Part shown: one piece after another, positions 25,661 to 35,556 of the stretch | How the letters are laid out: every line of letters starts with the position of its first letter | Numbering within the stretch: the first letter of the stretch is position 1 | From: Trogon surrucura | Lineage: Eukaryota; Chordata; Aves; Trogoniformes; Trogonidae | Assembly (NCBI GenBank): GCA_020746105.1 | Contig: CM036618.1 | Coordinates: 11,602,501-11,666,500, forward strand | Reading direction: 5' to 3' | DNA: 64,000 nucleotides | The notes under the pieces: model-generated | The model's database searches: none | Told to the model about the DNA's origin: nothing | The model's input: the letters and a program-made list of their open reading frames with translations, nothing else | Translations under genes and position numbers: made by a program

Positions 25661-26144
25661 TTTCTCTGTTTCTTTCATGCAGACGAGACTAACAATGGTC
25701 TTTGTTTCTAGGAAATGAATGTCTGAGCTGAAAACACATGAAAAAAATCTATCTTTTTTTTCAAAATCGTCTTTCAAAGGACTGTACTAAGCAAACTTCA
25801 TAGCAAAGTGTTATGGACAGAGATGTTAACTCCTCATGCAGAGTTTTCTGGGATGATGCAGAGCCAGACTAACATCAGCTCATGAAAGTGGGTTCCTGTT
25901 CCCCTTTTCCATCCCCTCCCACTGCTTTCCTTGAACCAGTAACAGTTCTCTGATCTCATTTTGAACCAGCTCATGATGCCAACCCATGGGAACAATAACC
26001 CAGAAAAGTAAGGAATAATTTCCAAAGGACTGAATGCCTGAATCAGTTTACCGTGGAGTAAGCTAAGTTCCAGGGCAGGGGAGAGGTAGAGAGAGACTGT
26101 GCAGCCAAGGATGGAGGAGAGAGCAAAGCAGGAACACTGTTTTA
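25661..26144. other. Unique sequence
   Basis: No gene or repeat recognised. Confidence 0.5.
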
Positions 26145-26457
26145 AACACGAGCTACTTCCAAAACTGCTTTATTTGTAACATGAAGCCACACTGTCAGAG
26201 ACGAGGAGAAGTCTACAGCCACCATGGCACACTGCAGTCAAGCAAAGAGAAAATAGTTAATGGCAATGCATGATCAGAAATGCAGCTGATCCCAGTGACC
26301 TGTTGCAATATTGATCTGAAGCGGACAGGAGCCGGGCACAACAACGGCTCCACCAAAACCTCCCCCATGTTTCTCCATCCATGCAGCACTGTAAAGAAGT
26401 TGGTCAACAGTCCCGCAGTTGACAGCACAGCACAGCCAAAACCAAGAAGACGTGCAC
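26145..26457 (-). other. Terminal-exon-like interval on the minus strand (unproven)
   Basis: On the minus strand, a pyrimidine-leaning stretch ending in GGTGTAG (26464-26458) could be a splice acceptor. An open frame runs from 26470 to 26213 and encodes up to 85 residues. These include a hydrophobic segment (GFGCAVLSTAGLL) and a C-terminal SLLDCSVPWWL. An AATAAA polyadenylation signal lies about 40 bases after the stop, at 26174-26169. The order acceptor, frame, stop, poly(A) signal is what a last exon looks like. I do not recognise the product, and another frame is also open for 69 codons, so coincidence is quite possible. Confidence 0.15.
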
Positions 26458-27619
26458 CTACACCATGCAAGAACAGAAAACACTCATGTCAGCTCCAATG
26501 AAAGTCTCAGCTAGCCTATAATCATGCTGCCAACAGGGACCAAATATGGACACCTAGGGAAAAATATAAGGAAAATGCAAGCGTACAGTGACACTTGCCC
26601 CACGTACTTGATCAGCCTACACATGCTTATAGCTTAGGGACTCAGGCCCAGGGTAAAGAAGTATTTCATTCTGCGTGTTTTGAATTTACACCTCTTGTCT
26701 TCATTTTGATCTTGTACCGACAGTAAAAGCAGACAATTCTCAGTTAATCCTCTTTCTTCATGATTTTATAGATATGTATCTCAAAGTCCTCAGTTGCCTC
26801 TCCTGACAGATGAATTGAGGCACACGTAGGTCTTCCTCACACAGTGACCATCTACTCCTCCCTGCTCACCTTGGATATTCTCTCTCTGTGAGACAGAACC
26901 TGAATCCTTGCCAAATGGGAGAAAGGGCAATTTTCTACAAGATGTAAGGTGTTAAGCATGACATAAAAAGAGGAAAGCCAATATCATAAAAATACTGAGC
27001 ACTGAACTCCCAGAGGAGTTGCAAGTGGGAAGACCATGAATCCTACAAATTACTTTTCTTCTGTCAAGGTCTGTCAGTGAGCTATCCTTCAGTCTTTAAA
27101 GCAAAACTCCTGTCAGTTTTTTCCTGGTGTAAGACTATTGAAGGAAAATTCTACTGTTGCTTTTATTAGTTAAATAATTTGAAGACTTTCCATGCAGTCA
27201 CGATTAGTCACTACTGAGACATCCCATTTACGATGCTCTTAGACCTTCACACCGTGCCTGCTGTATGACCTTTACGGGTATAATTTAAAAAATGTTTAAG
27301 TCACTTACAAGCTGAAGTCTTTTTAAAGAGGTGCTTCATGTGCTTAAGGTTGGATGTTTTAGAGATCTAAAGGTGCAGGTAGGATCTTACCAGAAATTGA
27401 ATTGAGGGGTCACATGTATATCACATGCCTAAGCACTACAGAAAACTGCACTAGAGCTGAAACACCCTAAGATGTTGTGGAGATTTTGGAAATCACAGTC
27501 TGTGATTTATTTTATAAGTATTTGTATTTTTACTTTTCTTGCCATCTCCTCAGTGTCTCCACCCCGTAATAAGAAGTAAGAATACATGTAATAGGGTATT
27601 TAAGAGAGACAAGTGGGAC
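26458..27619. other. Unique sequence
   Basis: No gene or clear repeat. Confidence 0.5.
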
Positions 27620-28060
27620 TTATTGAGTGAAGCGTTGCCAGCAAAAAATATGGAAACATCAGTACTGTTATGCAAAGCCTTGATAAGGCCTCATTTGGTC
27701 ATCCTAAGGTCAAGAAAGAATAATTCAAACTGGAATAACTTCAGAGAAGAATAGTCTGAATGACTGGAAGAGCTGTGAGTCTATTAGACATGGAGAAACC
27801 AAAACACCCAGGCTCTTTAACTGATCACATCAGAGACCATGCTGTATAATGTGGCTGTTATATGAAAAAGGAGTACATGTGAGGGATGGAAAAAGTGCTC
27901 AAGAGAAAGGAAAATGTCGGGGCAGCAAAATATTTATAAGCTAGCCATGAATAAGGTTAGGCTGGAAATTGGAAGGAAGTTTATTCCAGAGGAATGAGGT
28001 TCTCTGAGCCGTTCCCAGAGAAACAAACAATCCAGTCACTTCTAAGATTAAATAGTTTGT
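27620..28060 (+). mobile_element. Highly decayed CR1-like LINE, ORF2 C-terminal part
   Basis: The forward frame at about 27660-27700 reads LLCKALIRPHL, the counterpart of the [12 protein letters not shown] motif in intact copies. FREE and MTGRA-like residues follow in the positions of ERVQRRATK. Near 27975, GRKFIPEE corresponds to the KKFFT…LPREVV region. Frameshifts, stops and divergence are heavy, and no terminal octamer survives. This suggests a much older insertion than the neighbours. The limits are rough. Confidence 0.55.
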
Positions 28061-28429
28061 GAAAGGGATTATATCATAAGGCCACAAGATTATATCACAG
28101 CAAGTCTCTGCCAGCCCTATTTGCCAACATGCTTATATCCAGATCAAGTTGAGCCAGACAAAAACACCCTCCATGAGCAGGGAACTTGGCACAGGGGCCA
28201 GACTTCGTAACTTCCTTGTAAAATTGCAATCAGAAACCTCCATTTGGGAGCTCCACAGAAGAAAGTGAAAACATTCAATAAATACTTCTGTATTGGCAAG
28301 AAAGAGAACAGAGGGTTTCTGTGGCTTCCCAGGCCATTAACAGTGCAATAGTGAACATGCTGGAGAATCGGTAGGGCGAGGTAACTTGAACTCGAGAGCC
28401 ATAAAGGAGTTCAGGGAGAGAGACTTGGC
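28061..28429. other. Diverged sequence, possibly part of the next element
   Basis: Nothing certain. The stretch may hold an upstream portion of the ORF2 remnant that follows, but motif evidence starts only near 28470. Confidence 0.4.
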
Positions 28430-29260
28430 ACAACGATGAGAAACATTGGAAAAGCTGGAAAGCTCAAGAAGGCTGGAAATGGGCCCATGTGAAGGTAGTC
28501 ACACATGGAAATGAAGATTATTTGTGTAACTACCGGCCAGCTACCCTGCCACTCTCAGACAAGGTAATGGGGATACTTCTATCAGGAAGACTCAGTTAGC
28601 AAAGAAGGAAACAAGAAGTACATAATTAATGGCAGACACGTGGTTCATTGTCTTTTTCACACTGGTTTGATTTCATTATTGAGGGGACTGCAGAGTTGAG
28701 TGGTGATGGTAAATAGAGCTTGGTGCTTCTGTAGCATTACAATTAAAAAGAACAGTGTACAATGTCAATAAAGCATGCAGTAATTAGATTGTGAACCCGC
28801 TAATTGATAGGTCTCAAAAAGTGAGCATCAGTAGGGAAACATTTAATGATGAACTGCAGGAATTGGTACATCCTCAGTGCTGTTCAGTATTTTCTGCACT
28901 GTTCTGGAAGCAAATATAAGAAACACTGCTGAGATAATTTAACGTGGATGACACAAAGTTTGACAGAATGATAAATAATGATCAAGATAATGTTGTCATC
29001 TAGAATCATGAGGAGAAAGCACTACATAGAGCTAATTCAAACAACCTGTGTTTTAAATCGGAGAGCTGGAAAATTACAGATTTTGTAGCAAAGAGAGCTG
29101 AGTATTTGCAGAATGAAGCTGCCTCCAAAAAGCAGTAGTGCTGGAAGGATTTCGGGGTCCTTTCTGACAAGCAAGACAACATCAGCTCCGAAGGTGACAA
29201 AAGAGGATAAAGCAATTTTTGTCTGTACAAGCAAGGAAATTGTTTAGTAGGAGCAGAAAA
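28430..29260 (+). mobile_element. Ancient CR1-like LINE with readable RT motifs
   Basis: Conceptual translation across broken frames gives ORF2 landmarks in the correct order. About 28475-28560 reads WKWAHV then NYRPATLPLSDKVMGILL, the finger region before the RT core. About 28860-28915 reads GTSSVLFSIFCTVLEA, corresponding to the GSVLGPVLFNIFINDL motif. About 28945-28985 reads VDDTKFD, the catalytic DD box with Phe/Ala changed to Val. About 29140-29180 corresponds to LGVLLDSK. A long minus-strand frame (29695-29006, 229 codons) is simply antisense to this remnant. The copy is much older than the window's other CR1s, perhaps predating modern birds. Confidence 0.7.
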
Positions 29261-31357
29261 GACTTCTTGCCCCTCTAATTGCCTAAAACTGATCCTGGAA
29301 AAAATCTTGCAGTTCTTTTTAAAGTATGCTGGCAAACTGTAGAAGTCAAAAAATGCATCATGGGTATTAGCTGAGCACCAGAGAAAAAAACCCACTTCCA
29401 ATGAGAAATACAAGCTCAATCTCCTCAAATTGTCAACAACCAGAATGAAAAGAGTCTCATTACAGTACACGCGTTTGTTTTGCAAAAATGCAATGTGGAA
29501 ATAAACAAGGCATGATAAAAGCCAAGGCTGCCCACTGTATCCAGGTGAATTTTGAGGAGACAAAAAGCACATTTCTAACAGCATGTGTGCTGCAGCCTTG
29601 GAGATAATGACACACGGTGTGTGCAGTCGACAGACATCGCACAGCTCTGCAGCCCCAGGCGAGCTGCGGGGCTCTGAGGAGGGATAAGGGAGCAATGGTG
29701 TGGGTTATGCGTGACCCGTGTTGTGCATGACCCCTCTGTGCCTGCACCCTTCATGAACTCATGAAATTTGATGTGTTTCTAGCTCCAAACTGTTGTGGGG
29801 TGGAATATTTTAGAGTTAAGTCGAATAGCAGAGTGATGCATAATGGTAATAACTGAGTCTGACAGCAAAACACACTCCAAATGTTGATGAATTCAAGCTC
29901 TTTAAAGTATGGGCCATTATCCTCATTACAGCCACAGGTCGAGTCTGATTGAAAACCCTGTTTTTCTGCTCTCCGATTTCTTGGAGCTGTGGGCATCCCT
30001 CCCAGCCACCACAGTGGATGCAAAAACTGTTTGGCTCTGTCCTGGCCCCGTCCCATTGTGGGAGGCTTGTGTCAGATCTCCCTCTTGTGTGAGAGGTCTC
30101 TAGCTTCCCCAAAAAAACAGACCGAGAGTATTTAAACAGAAAGTGTAACTTGAGAGGAAATACCAGGAGAAGTAGATATAGGAGAGCTGGCTCTGGCAGC
30201 CAACCACAGGGTGATGGGACACTGAAGGACACTTGGCTGCAGCCTATGCAGTAGGTCTCCAGATGGGAAGGAGATGGCACTGAGCAGCTCGGCTGTGAAA
30301 CCAGAAAGCTGTGATGGAGCTTGAACAAAAATCTCCTGGGCAGCACATCCTCCCCAGCCATTGTTTAACTGTGAGATGTCATTAAAGTCTTCTAGAAAAT
30401 CAGGAGCCTCAAAAGCTCAAAGTAAGCACAGAGAAAGGCACTGATAACATGGGAATTTGAGAGATCCCAGTGAGAAAATCTTGCCAGGGGTCATTTGGAC
30501 TCTAGAGATATGAAGAGAACAATTAATGGATGAACCCAAGATGGAGCAGCAGAGAGCCTCAGCTCTGATGCTGCAGGAAAGGCAGGCGAACAGCCTGAGA
30601 AATCATAGCCATGGGTTGCTGGGGAAAAGGTACATGAGAGAAAAACTGGAAAGAGCACATGTATTTTGGGAACTGTTATACAGCCAGTTGTGCATGAACA
30701 GTAACTTACAGTGCCCATGTCCAGGAAAGTAGGACCTTTTACATTCTTGCAGCAAACCAGCTGGTATAAAAATGTTTGATCCTGTGTTCAGTTTTCTCCC
30801 TGTAACTGAAACGTGTTACAAATTCCTGATTTTTGGTGGGGTGCTTGGGTTAAATTGGTCAATGCCTGTTTGAGAGTTTTAACTCTGTGCCTCTATGTAA
30901 ACATGGATTTAGGCACCTCAAACTAGGTTTCAGCTTCCAATTGAGGGCAGTAACTTTCTCTGCAATGTCAGTGGCCTGACTGGAAGAACATGTTTCCAAT
31001 GAGATAAATGCAAAGTATAGCCAGAGAGAATTTAGGAGATACACTAGAAAAAGCCAAGTGCAAAATATTGTCAGAAATGAGCTCATTAAATGTTCTTATT
31101 TTGATCTCTGCATCCCACACAGTACAAAGGGTCCACTGGCTGCATATCAAGGGGGATGGAAAGATCAATTCATATCAAGGACATCAGCAGAAGTACACAA
31201 GGGTCTAGGTGTCTTGTTTCACTCGTGTTTCTTTTTTATCTTCCGCTTATGACTACATTTCATTTTAAACTTTTAACCTGAGAGCAAAGGTGTCCTGAGC
31301 AACAGATGTTGGAAGACAAAAACATGAAGAAGCAGAAGGGCCTTGGATGTCACAGTA
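29261..31357. other. Unique sequence, no gene supported
   Basis: A minus-strand frame of 181 codons (30361-29816) has no recognisable domain, and no splice or promoter support. No repeat tail was found. Confidence 0.5.
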
Positions 31358-31482
31358 TGTAAATACAGGCCACAGGATATAAACACGGGAGAATGGCAGG
31401 GTCACGGGCAGTAAACATGGGCTGTCCAAGGAGATCCTGTATAAACATGGTGTGTCTAGCAGGAGATGCTGTGAACACAGGA
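31358..31482 (+). repeat. Degenerate minisatellite of about 30 bp
   Basis: Units begin with RTRAAYAYRGG at 31358, 31379, 31411, 31441 and 31471. The best pair is 31411-31440 and 31441-31470, which share GTAAACATGG/ATAAACATGG, TGTC and AGGAGAT. Unit lengths vary from 21 to 32 bp. Similar text (CACGGGAGTGTGGCAGGG) reappears at 31881-31898 beyond the CR1 insertion. Confidence 0.6.
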
Positions 31483-31489
31483 GTTTTGC

Positions 31490-31857
31490 AGAAAGGCTGA
31501 GAAGACAAGGCTCAGGGGGATCTCATCATAGTATTCCCATACTTATAGGGCAGCTATGAAGAGGATGAAGGGTCTCTTCACAAGGAGCCACACGGAGAAG
31601 AAAAAGGGCAAAGTGTAAGAGCTGCGCTAGGAAAGGTTTCGTCATGATGTAAGACAGAATTTTTTTACAGTGAAAACAATCATTCACTGGAACAATCTCC
31701 CCAGGGACATGGTAGAGCCTGCATTGCTGGAGGTTTTCAAGATGCCATTGGACAGGGTGCTAGATAGTCTCATCTAGGTTCCCTTTCTACAAAATGTTGG
31801 ACCAGATGATCTTCTGAGGTCCCATCTAACCTGGTTGGTGCAATCTATGACTCTGTG
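31490..31857 (+). mobile_element. Older CR1 LINE 3' end
   Basis: GAAAGGCTGA joins abruptly to GAAGACAAGGCTCAGGGGGATC, so a short segment present in other copies is deleted at about 31500. The copy then runs through 'ttttacagtgaaaacaatcattcactgg', CTCCCCAGGGACATGGTAG, GACCAGATGATCTTCTGAGG and a single CTATGACTCTGTG tail. Its wording differs from the younger copies, and it has 'cacaaggagccacacgg' in place of their central part. Confidence 0.85.
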
Positions 31858-31878
31858 AACTCCACAAGTTGCAAGACA

Positions 31879-31910
31879 AGCACGGGAGTGTGGCAGGGCC
31901 GTGAGCTACC
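31879..31910 (+). repeat. Displaced minisatellite-like unit
   Basis: AGCACGGGAGTGTGGCAGGG matches 31382-31401 except for a few bases and lies just after the CR1 tail. It may be the far end of the tandem array at 31358-31482. Confidence 0.35.
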
Positions 31911-32656
31911 CACACAGAGATGGGGGAAGGAGGATACTCATGCATGGGAGAGTGGAACAGATCAGGACATGGAACAACAGCTAAACTCCGGAAGGCAGAG
32001 ATCTGGGAAAGCAACCACCCCTGGTTATAAGCACAGTAGTGTTGTACTGCAAATGTAACATAGCTCATAGCATAGGGAGAAGGCTTTGGTCCTTGATCCA
32101 GTAACAGTAAAGAAGTTGTGAAAAGCATATATTCCTACTTAAGGAATGTGTATATCATTGACCATAACAAAAAACATGAGACAGGCTGCCTTTCCACCGA
32201 GAGAGGAACATTTTGGAAATAAAGTCATTATGGGCAAAAAAGGAGATCATCTTCTGGAGGAAACTGTTCTGTGGAGGAAACTGAACACTGCTAAATTAGT
32301 AACTGCTGCTTTACTGGTAAAACTGGAATGAATCTCATGTGGTTCTTCTCCCAATCGCGTTGCTTCCACTGGATTTCGTTGGCCTGAGCATGGGAATCTC
32401 ACTTCTGTTACCACGCCGACGGAGATGATTCGTGGTGTGAAAATGATCCATACTGTGAAGATGATGCCGTACACTGTGCCTTTGCCCCAGTCACCACATT
32501 CACAGTGAAGCTGTTCTTGTACCAGGGTTCTAAGGAGCTGTGTGAGAAGAATGAACAAGTCCCTCTGACAGAGGGAAAAGAATTAGGTTAAACAGTGGTT
32601 AAAGAAAGAGACTGGGTCATCAGGATTATAACTACAACACCCATGCTAGGTGGCAT
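31911..32656. other. Unique sequence
   Basis: No gene was seen. Short frames include 32247-32558 on the minus strand, without known content. Confidence 0.5.
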
Positions 32657-33197
32657 GAATCACAGAATCACAGAATCACAGAATGTCAGGGGTTGGAAGG
32701 GACCTCAAAAGATCATCTAGTCCAGCCCCCCTGCCAGAGCAGGATCACCTACAGTAGGTCACGCAGGAATGTGTCCAGGTGGGTTTTGAATGTCTCCAGA
32801 GGAGGAGACTCCACAACCTCCCTGGGAAGCCTGTGCCAGGGCTCTGTCACCCTCACAGTAAATTTTTCCTAATATTTTTGTGGAATCTCCTATGTTCCAG
32901 TTTTGTACCCATTGCCCCTTGTCCTGTCATTGGACGTCGCTGAAAGGAGCCTGGCTCTGTCTTCCTGACATTCTCCCTTGACATATTTATAAACATTAAT
33001 GAGGTCACCCCTCAGCCTCCTCTTCTCCAAGCTAAAGAGACCCAGCTCCTTCAGCCTTTCCTCAGAAGGGAGATGTTCCACTCCCTTCAGCATCTTTGTG
33101 GCTCTGTGCTGGACTCTCTCAAGCAGTTCCCTGTCTTTCTTGAGCTGAGGGGCCCAGAACTGGACACAATATTCCAGATGTGGCCTCACCAGAGTTA
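32657..33197 (-). mobile_element. CR1 LINE 3' end, reverse arm of an inverted pair
   Basis: Four mirrored tail octamers (GAATCACA repeats) begin the copy. TCAGGGGTTGGAAGGGACC, GCCAGAGCAGGATCACCTAC and the ORF2 C-terminus follow. The minus frame 33189-32890 reads [20 protein letters not shown]…, then [11 protein letters not shown] and [17 protein letters not shown], and is open for 99 codons. The 5' truncation lies at the 'GTGAGGCCACAT' codons. The tail repeats and high similarity to consensus-like neighbours mark it as one of the younger insertions. Confidence 0.95.
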
Positions 33198-34099
33198 TGA
33201 ATTCAATTGCATCCTCTCTGTCTCATCGCACATGGCACAAACCCATGAGCTCTGTGTTCGTGGTTTGCCTGCACTCCATCCACAGAAAAATGCTGAGTAA
33301 GAAGCTTTGAGAGTCAGTGTGTGTTAAATCACATAAGACCTGCTAATGGGGCACAAAAACCATCATGGTAATTTCACTACTCCACCCACAAAGGACTACA
33401 GTATATATTTCTGTTAGTATAAAAAGCAAAATGGGATTCCAGCTGCAGCTTACTTGTTTGAAATTACGTCGGTGTAGTAACAGAGGTCATTGACATGTGG
33501 CTGAATCAAGGAGGATGACCAAGAATTTCAGAAATCTGGGCCTGTATTATTTATGGAAAGAGATGCTCAACAAGGAGCTGTGTGGTAATTTCTGGGGGTG
33601 GAAAGAGTCCTGGTGTCTGGGTGAGGAATAGTTTGTGTAATGTGTCCAGGAAGGGAGAAGTCATCTGGTTCAAGGAGAAAAGTATACACATAACTAAAAC
33701 AACCGCAGGAGGCTGCTGCATGAAACCTCCCAGGGAGGTACAGAAAGGACATGAGGATACGTTTTGGTAAACACGAAAGCTCTGCAAAGTATTGAGCACG
33801 TAGATGGGAGTGAGCTTTCTTTTAAAGATTGTACTCGCCACAGCAAAGGGCTAAGCCCAGTAAAAATATGAGATGACATCAAAAATCCAGTCAAACAGCA
33901 TTAAAAAAATGCAGTAGGTAGAAGTAAGCTCTGGTTGCAGCCTATTGGATCCTGAAAGGGCAATTGCTTAAATTGCTGGAGTAGCTGTTTTGGTACGAAA
34001 AATGTATGTGGGCTTCTGACTTGTTTACAACAAGTTTTCCTCTTGACCAGTGGGTTAGTCTTCCTATCAATGCTTTGGGCATGATAACAAATCTGGCAT
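33198..34099. other. Spacer between two head-to-head CR1 copies
   Basis: About 900 bp of non-repetitive sequence separates the truncated 5' ends of the CR1 copies at 32657-33197 and 34100-34658. No gene was seen. Confidence 0.6.
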
Positions 34100-34658
34100 A
34101 AGTCCTGCCCCTCTACTCTGCCCTGGTGAGGCCACATCTGGAATATTGTGTCCAGTTCTGGGCCCCTCAGTTCAAGAAGGACAGGGAGCTGCTTGAGAGA
34201 GTCCAGCGTAGAGCCACAAAGATGGTGAAGGGAGTGGAGCATCTCCCTTATGAGGAAAGGCTGAAGGAGCTGGATCTCTTTAACTTGGAGAAGAGGAGGC
34301 TGAGGGGTGACCTCATCAATGTTTATAAATATGTCAAGGGGGAATGTCAGGAGGATGGAGCCAGGCTCTTTTCAGCGGTGTCCACTGACAGGACAAGGGG
34401 CAATGGGTGGAAGCTGGAACACAGGAGGTTCCATAAAAATATGAGGAAAAACTTTTTTACTGTAAGGGTGACCGAGCACTGGAACAGGCTGCCCAGGGAG
34501 GTTGTGGAATCTCCTTCTCTTGAGACATTCAAAACCCGCCTGGACGCGTTCCTGTGCGCTCTAGTGTAGGTGGTCCTGCTCCGGCAGGGGGGTTGGACTA
34601 GATGATCTTTAAGGTCCCTTCCAACCTCTAACATTCTGTGATTCTGTGATTCTGTGAT
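34100..34658 (+). mobile_element. CR1 LINE 3' end with the longest unbroken ORF2 C-terminus
   Basis: The plus frame 34126-34569 is open for 147 codons. It carries [52 protein letters not shown] and the final WNRLPREVV…LDAFLCAL segment up to its natural stop. The 3' UTR gives CTCCGGCAGGGGGGTTGG, GATGATCTTTAAGGTCCC and three ATTCTGTG units. The frame has no disabling change, although everything upstream in ORF2 is missing, so it cannot move by itself. It is a recent insertion by the look of its intact frame. Confidence 0.96.
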
Positions 34659-34660
34659 TT

Positions 34661-35009
34661 TCCTAAAACATGAACTACGAGATTAATGTGGTTTCTTAAA
34701 ACTCTTCAGGGTTTTTTTTTCACCAAATTTCCCAGGAGTGGTGCTCTCAGGCACGCTCACTCATGTGCTTGGGTAGTTGCTCCTCAGTGGGTTTTAGTAG
34801 CAGCAATCTAAAGAGTTTTAACAGTGGGACTGCAGCGAATTGGTTCATTTTGAGCAGAACCGTCCAGGGAGGAAGCACATGATACACAGATGCAGCGGAG
34901 GTGGGTGCAGACATTGGCCAGGGTATCTGAGCCAGCCCCATCCTTGGCAGCAGGGAGAGACCCAGGGGTCAGCCCTGAAGGAGCAGAGGAGCTCTGAAAC
35001 ACAAGGACT
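34661..35009. other. Short unique interval between CR1 copies
   Basis: Nothing recognised. Confidence 0.5.
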
Positions 35010-35308
35010 TGTAGTGGGGTGGGGATCAGTCTCTTCTCCCATGTAACAACCGATTGGACAAGAGGAAATGGCCTCAAGTTGCCTTGGGGGAGGTTTAGAT
35101 TGAATATTAGGAAAAATTTCTTCACCAAAAAGGGTTGACAGGCTTCCCAGGGAAGTGATTGAGTCACCATCCCTGGAGGTATTTAAAAGATGAGTACGTG
35201 TGGTGCTTAGTGACATGGTTTAGAGGTGGGCTTGGCATTGCTAGGTTAACAGTTAGACTCGATGATCTTAAAGGTCTTTTCCAACATAAATGATTCTATG
35301 ATTCTATA
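35010..35308 (+). mobile_element. CR1 LINE 3' end, distinct lineage
   Basis: It begins near TGGGGATCAGTCTCTTCTCC and passes GACAAGAGGAAATGGCCTC, ATATTAGGAAAAATTTCTTC and AGGTTAACAGTTAGACTCG. It ends in GATTCTATGATTCTAT. The 'ctcaagttgc…gttaacagtt…gactcgatgatctt' wording is shared with the copy at 38676 and differs from the 'ctggcaggggg' lineage. Confidence 0.93.
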
Positions 35309-35533
35309 ACAGGCAAACACATGGAGAAAAAAATACCTTCTGTGTGTCCTGGGTAGCAATCCCTGAAGGCAGGAGATTAACAATACTGTTTCTTTCTGTA
35401 CATTTCTCTCATCTGGCTGGGAACCCCATTTTGCAGAGCCCCTATTTTCTCTCTTGCTCTTTCAGAGTATCCCCTTCTCCCCAGGTCCTCGGTTCCTCCC
35501 TCATCCTTCAGTTTGCCATTGCCTGCCCCACCA
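35309..35533. other. Unique sequence
   Basis: Pyrimidine-rich approach to the C homopolymer. Confidence 0.4.
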
Positions 35534-35556
35534 CCCCCCCCCCCCCCCCCCCCCCC
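35534..35556 (+). repeat. Poly(C) homopolymer of 23 bases
   Basis: Twenty-three consecutive C residues are flanked by CCCCACCA and GCCCCC. On the other strand it is a G run able to form a quadruplex. The exact length may be affected by sequencing slippage. Confidence 0.97.

Noticed and set aside
29006..29695. 229-codon minus-strand open frame, the longest in the window
   Set aside because: It is antisense to an ancient CR1-like RT remnant whose plus-strand motifs are in the correct order. The minus product has no recognisable features.
29816..30361. 181-codon minus-strand frame
   Set aside because: Composition and content match nothing I know, no splice or promoter support, and frames of this size arise by chance in 64 kb.
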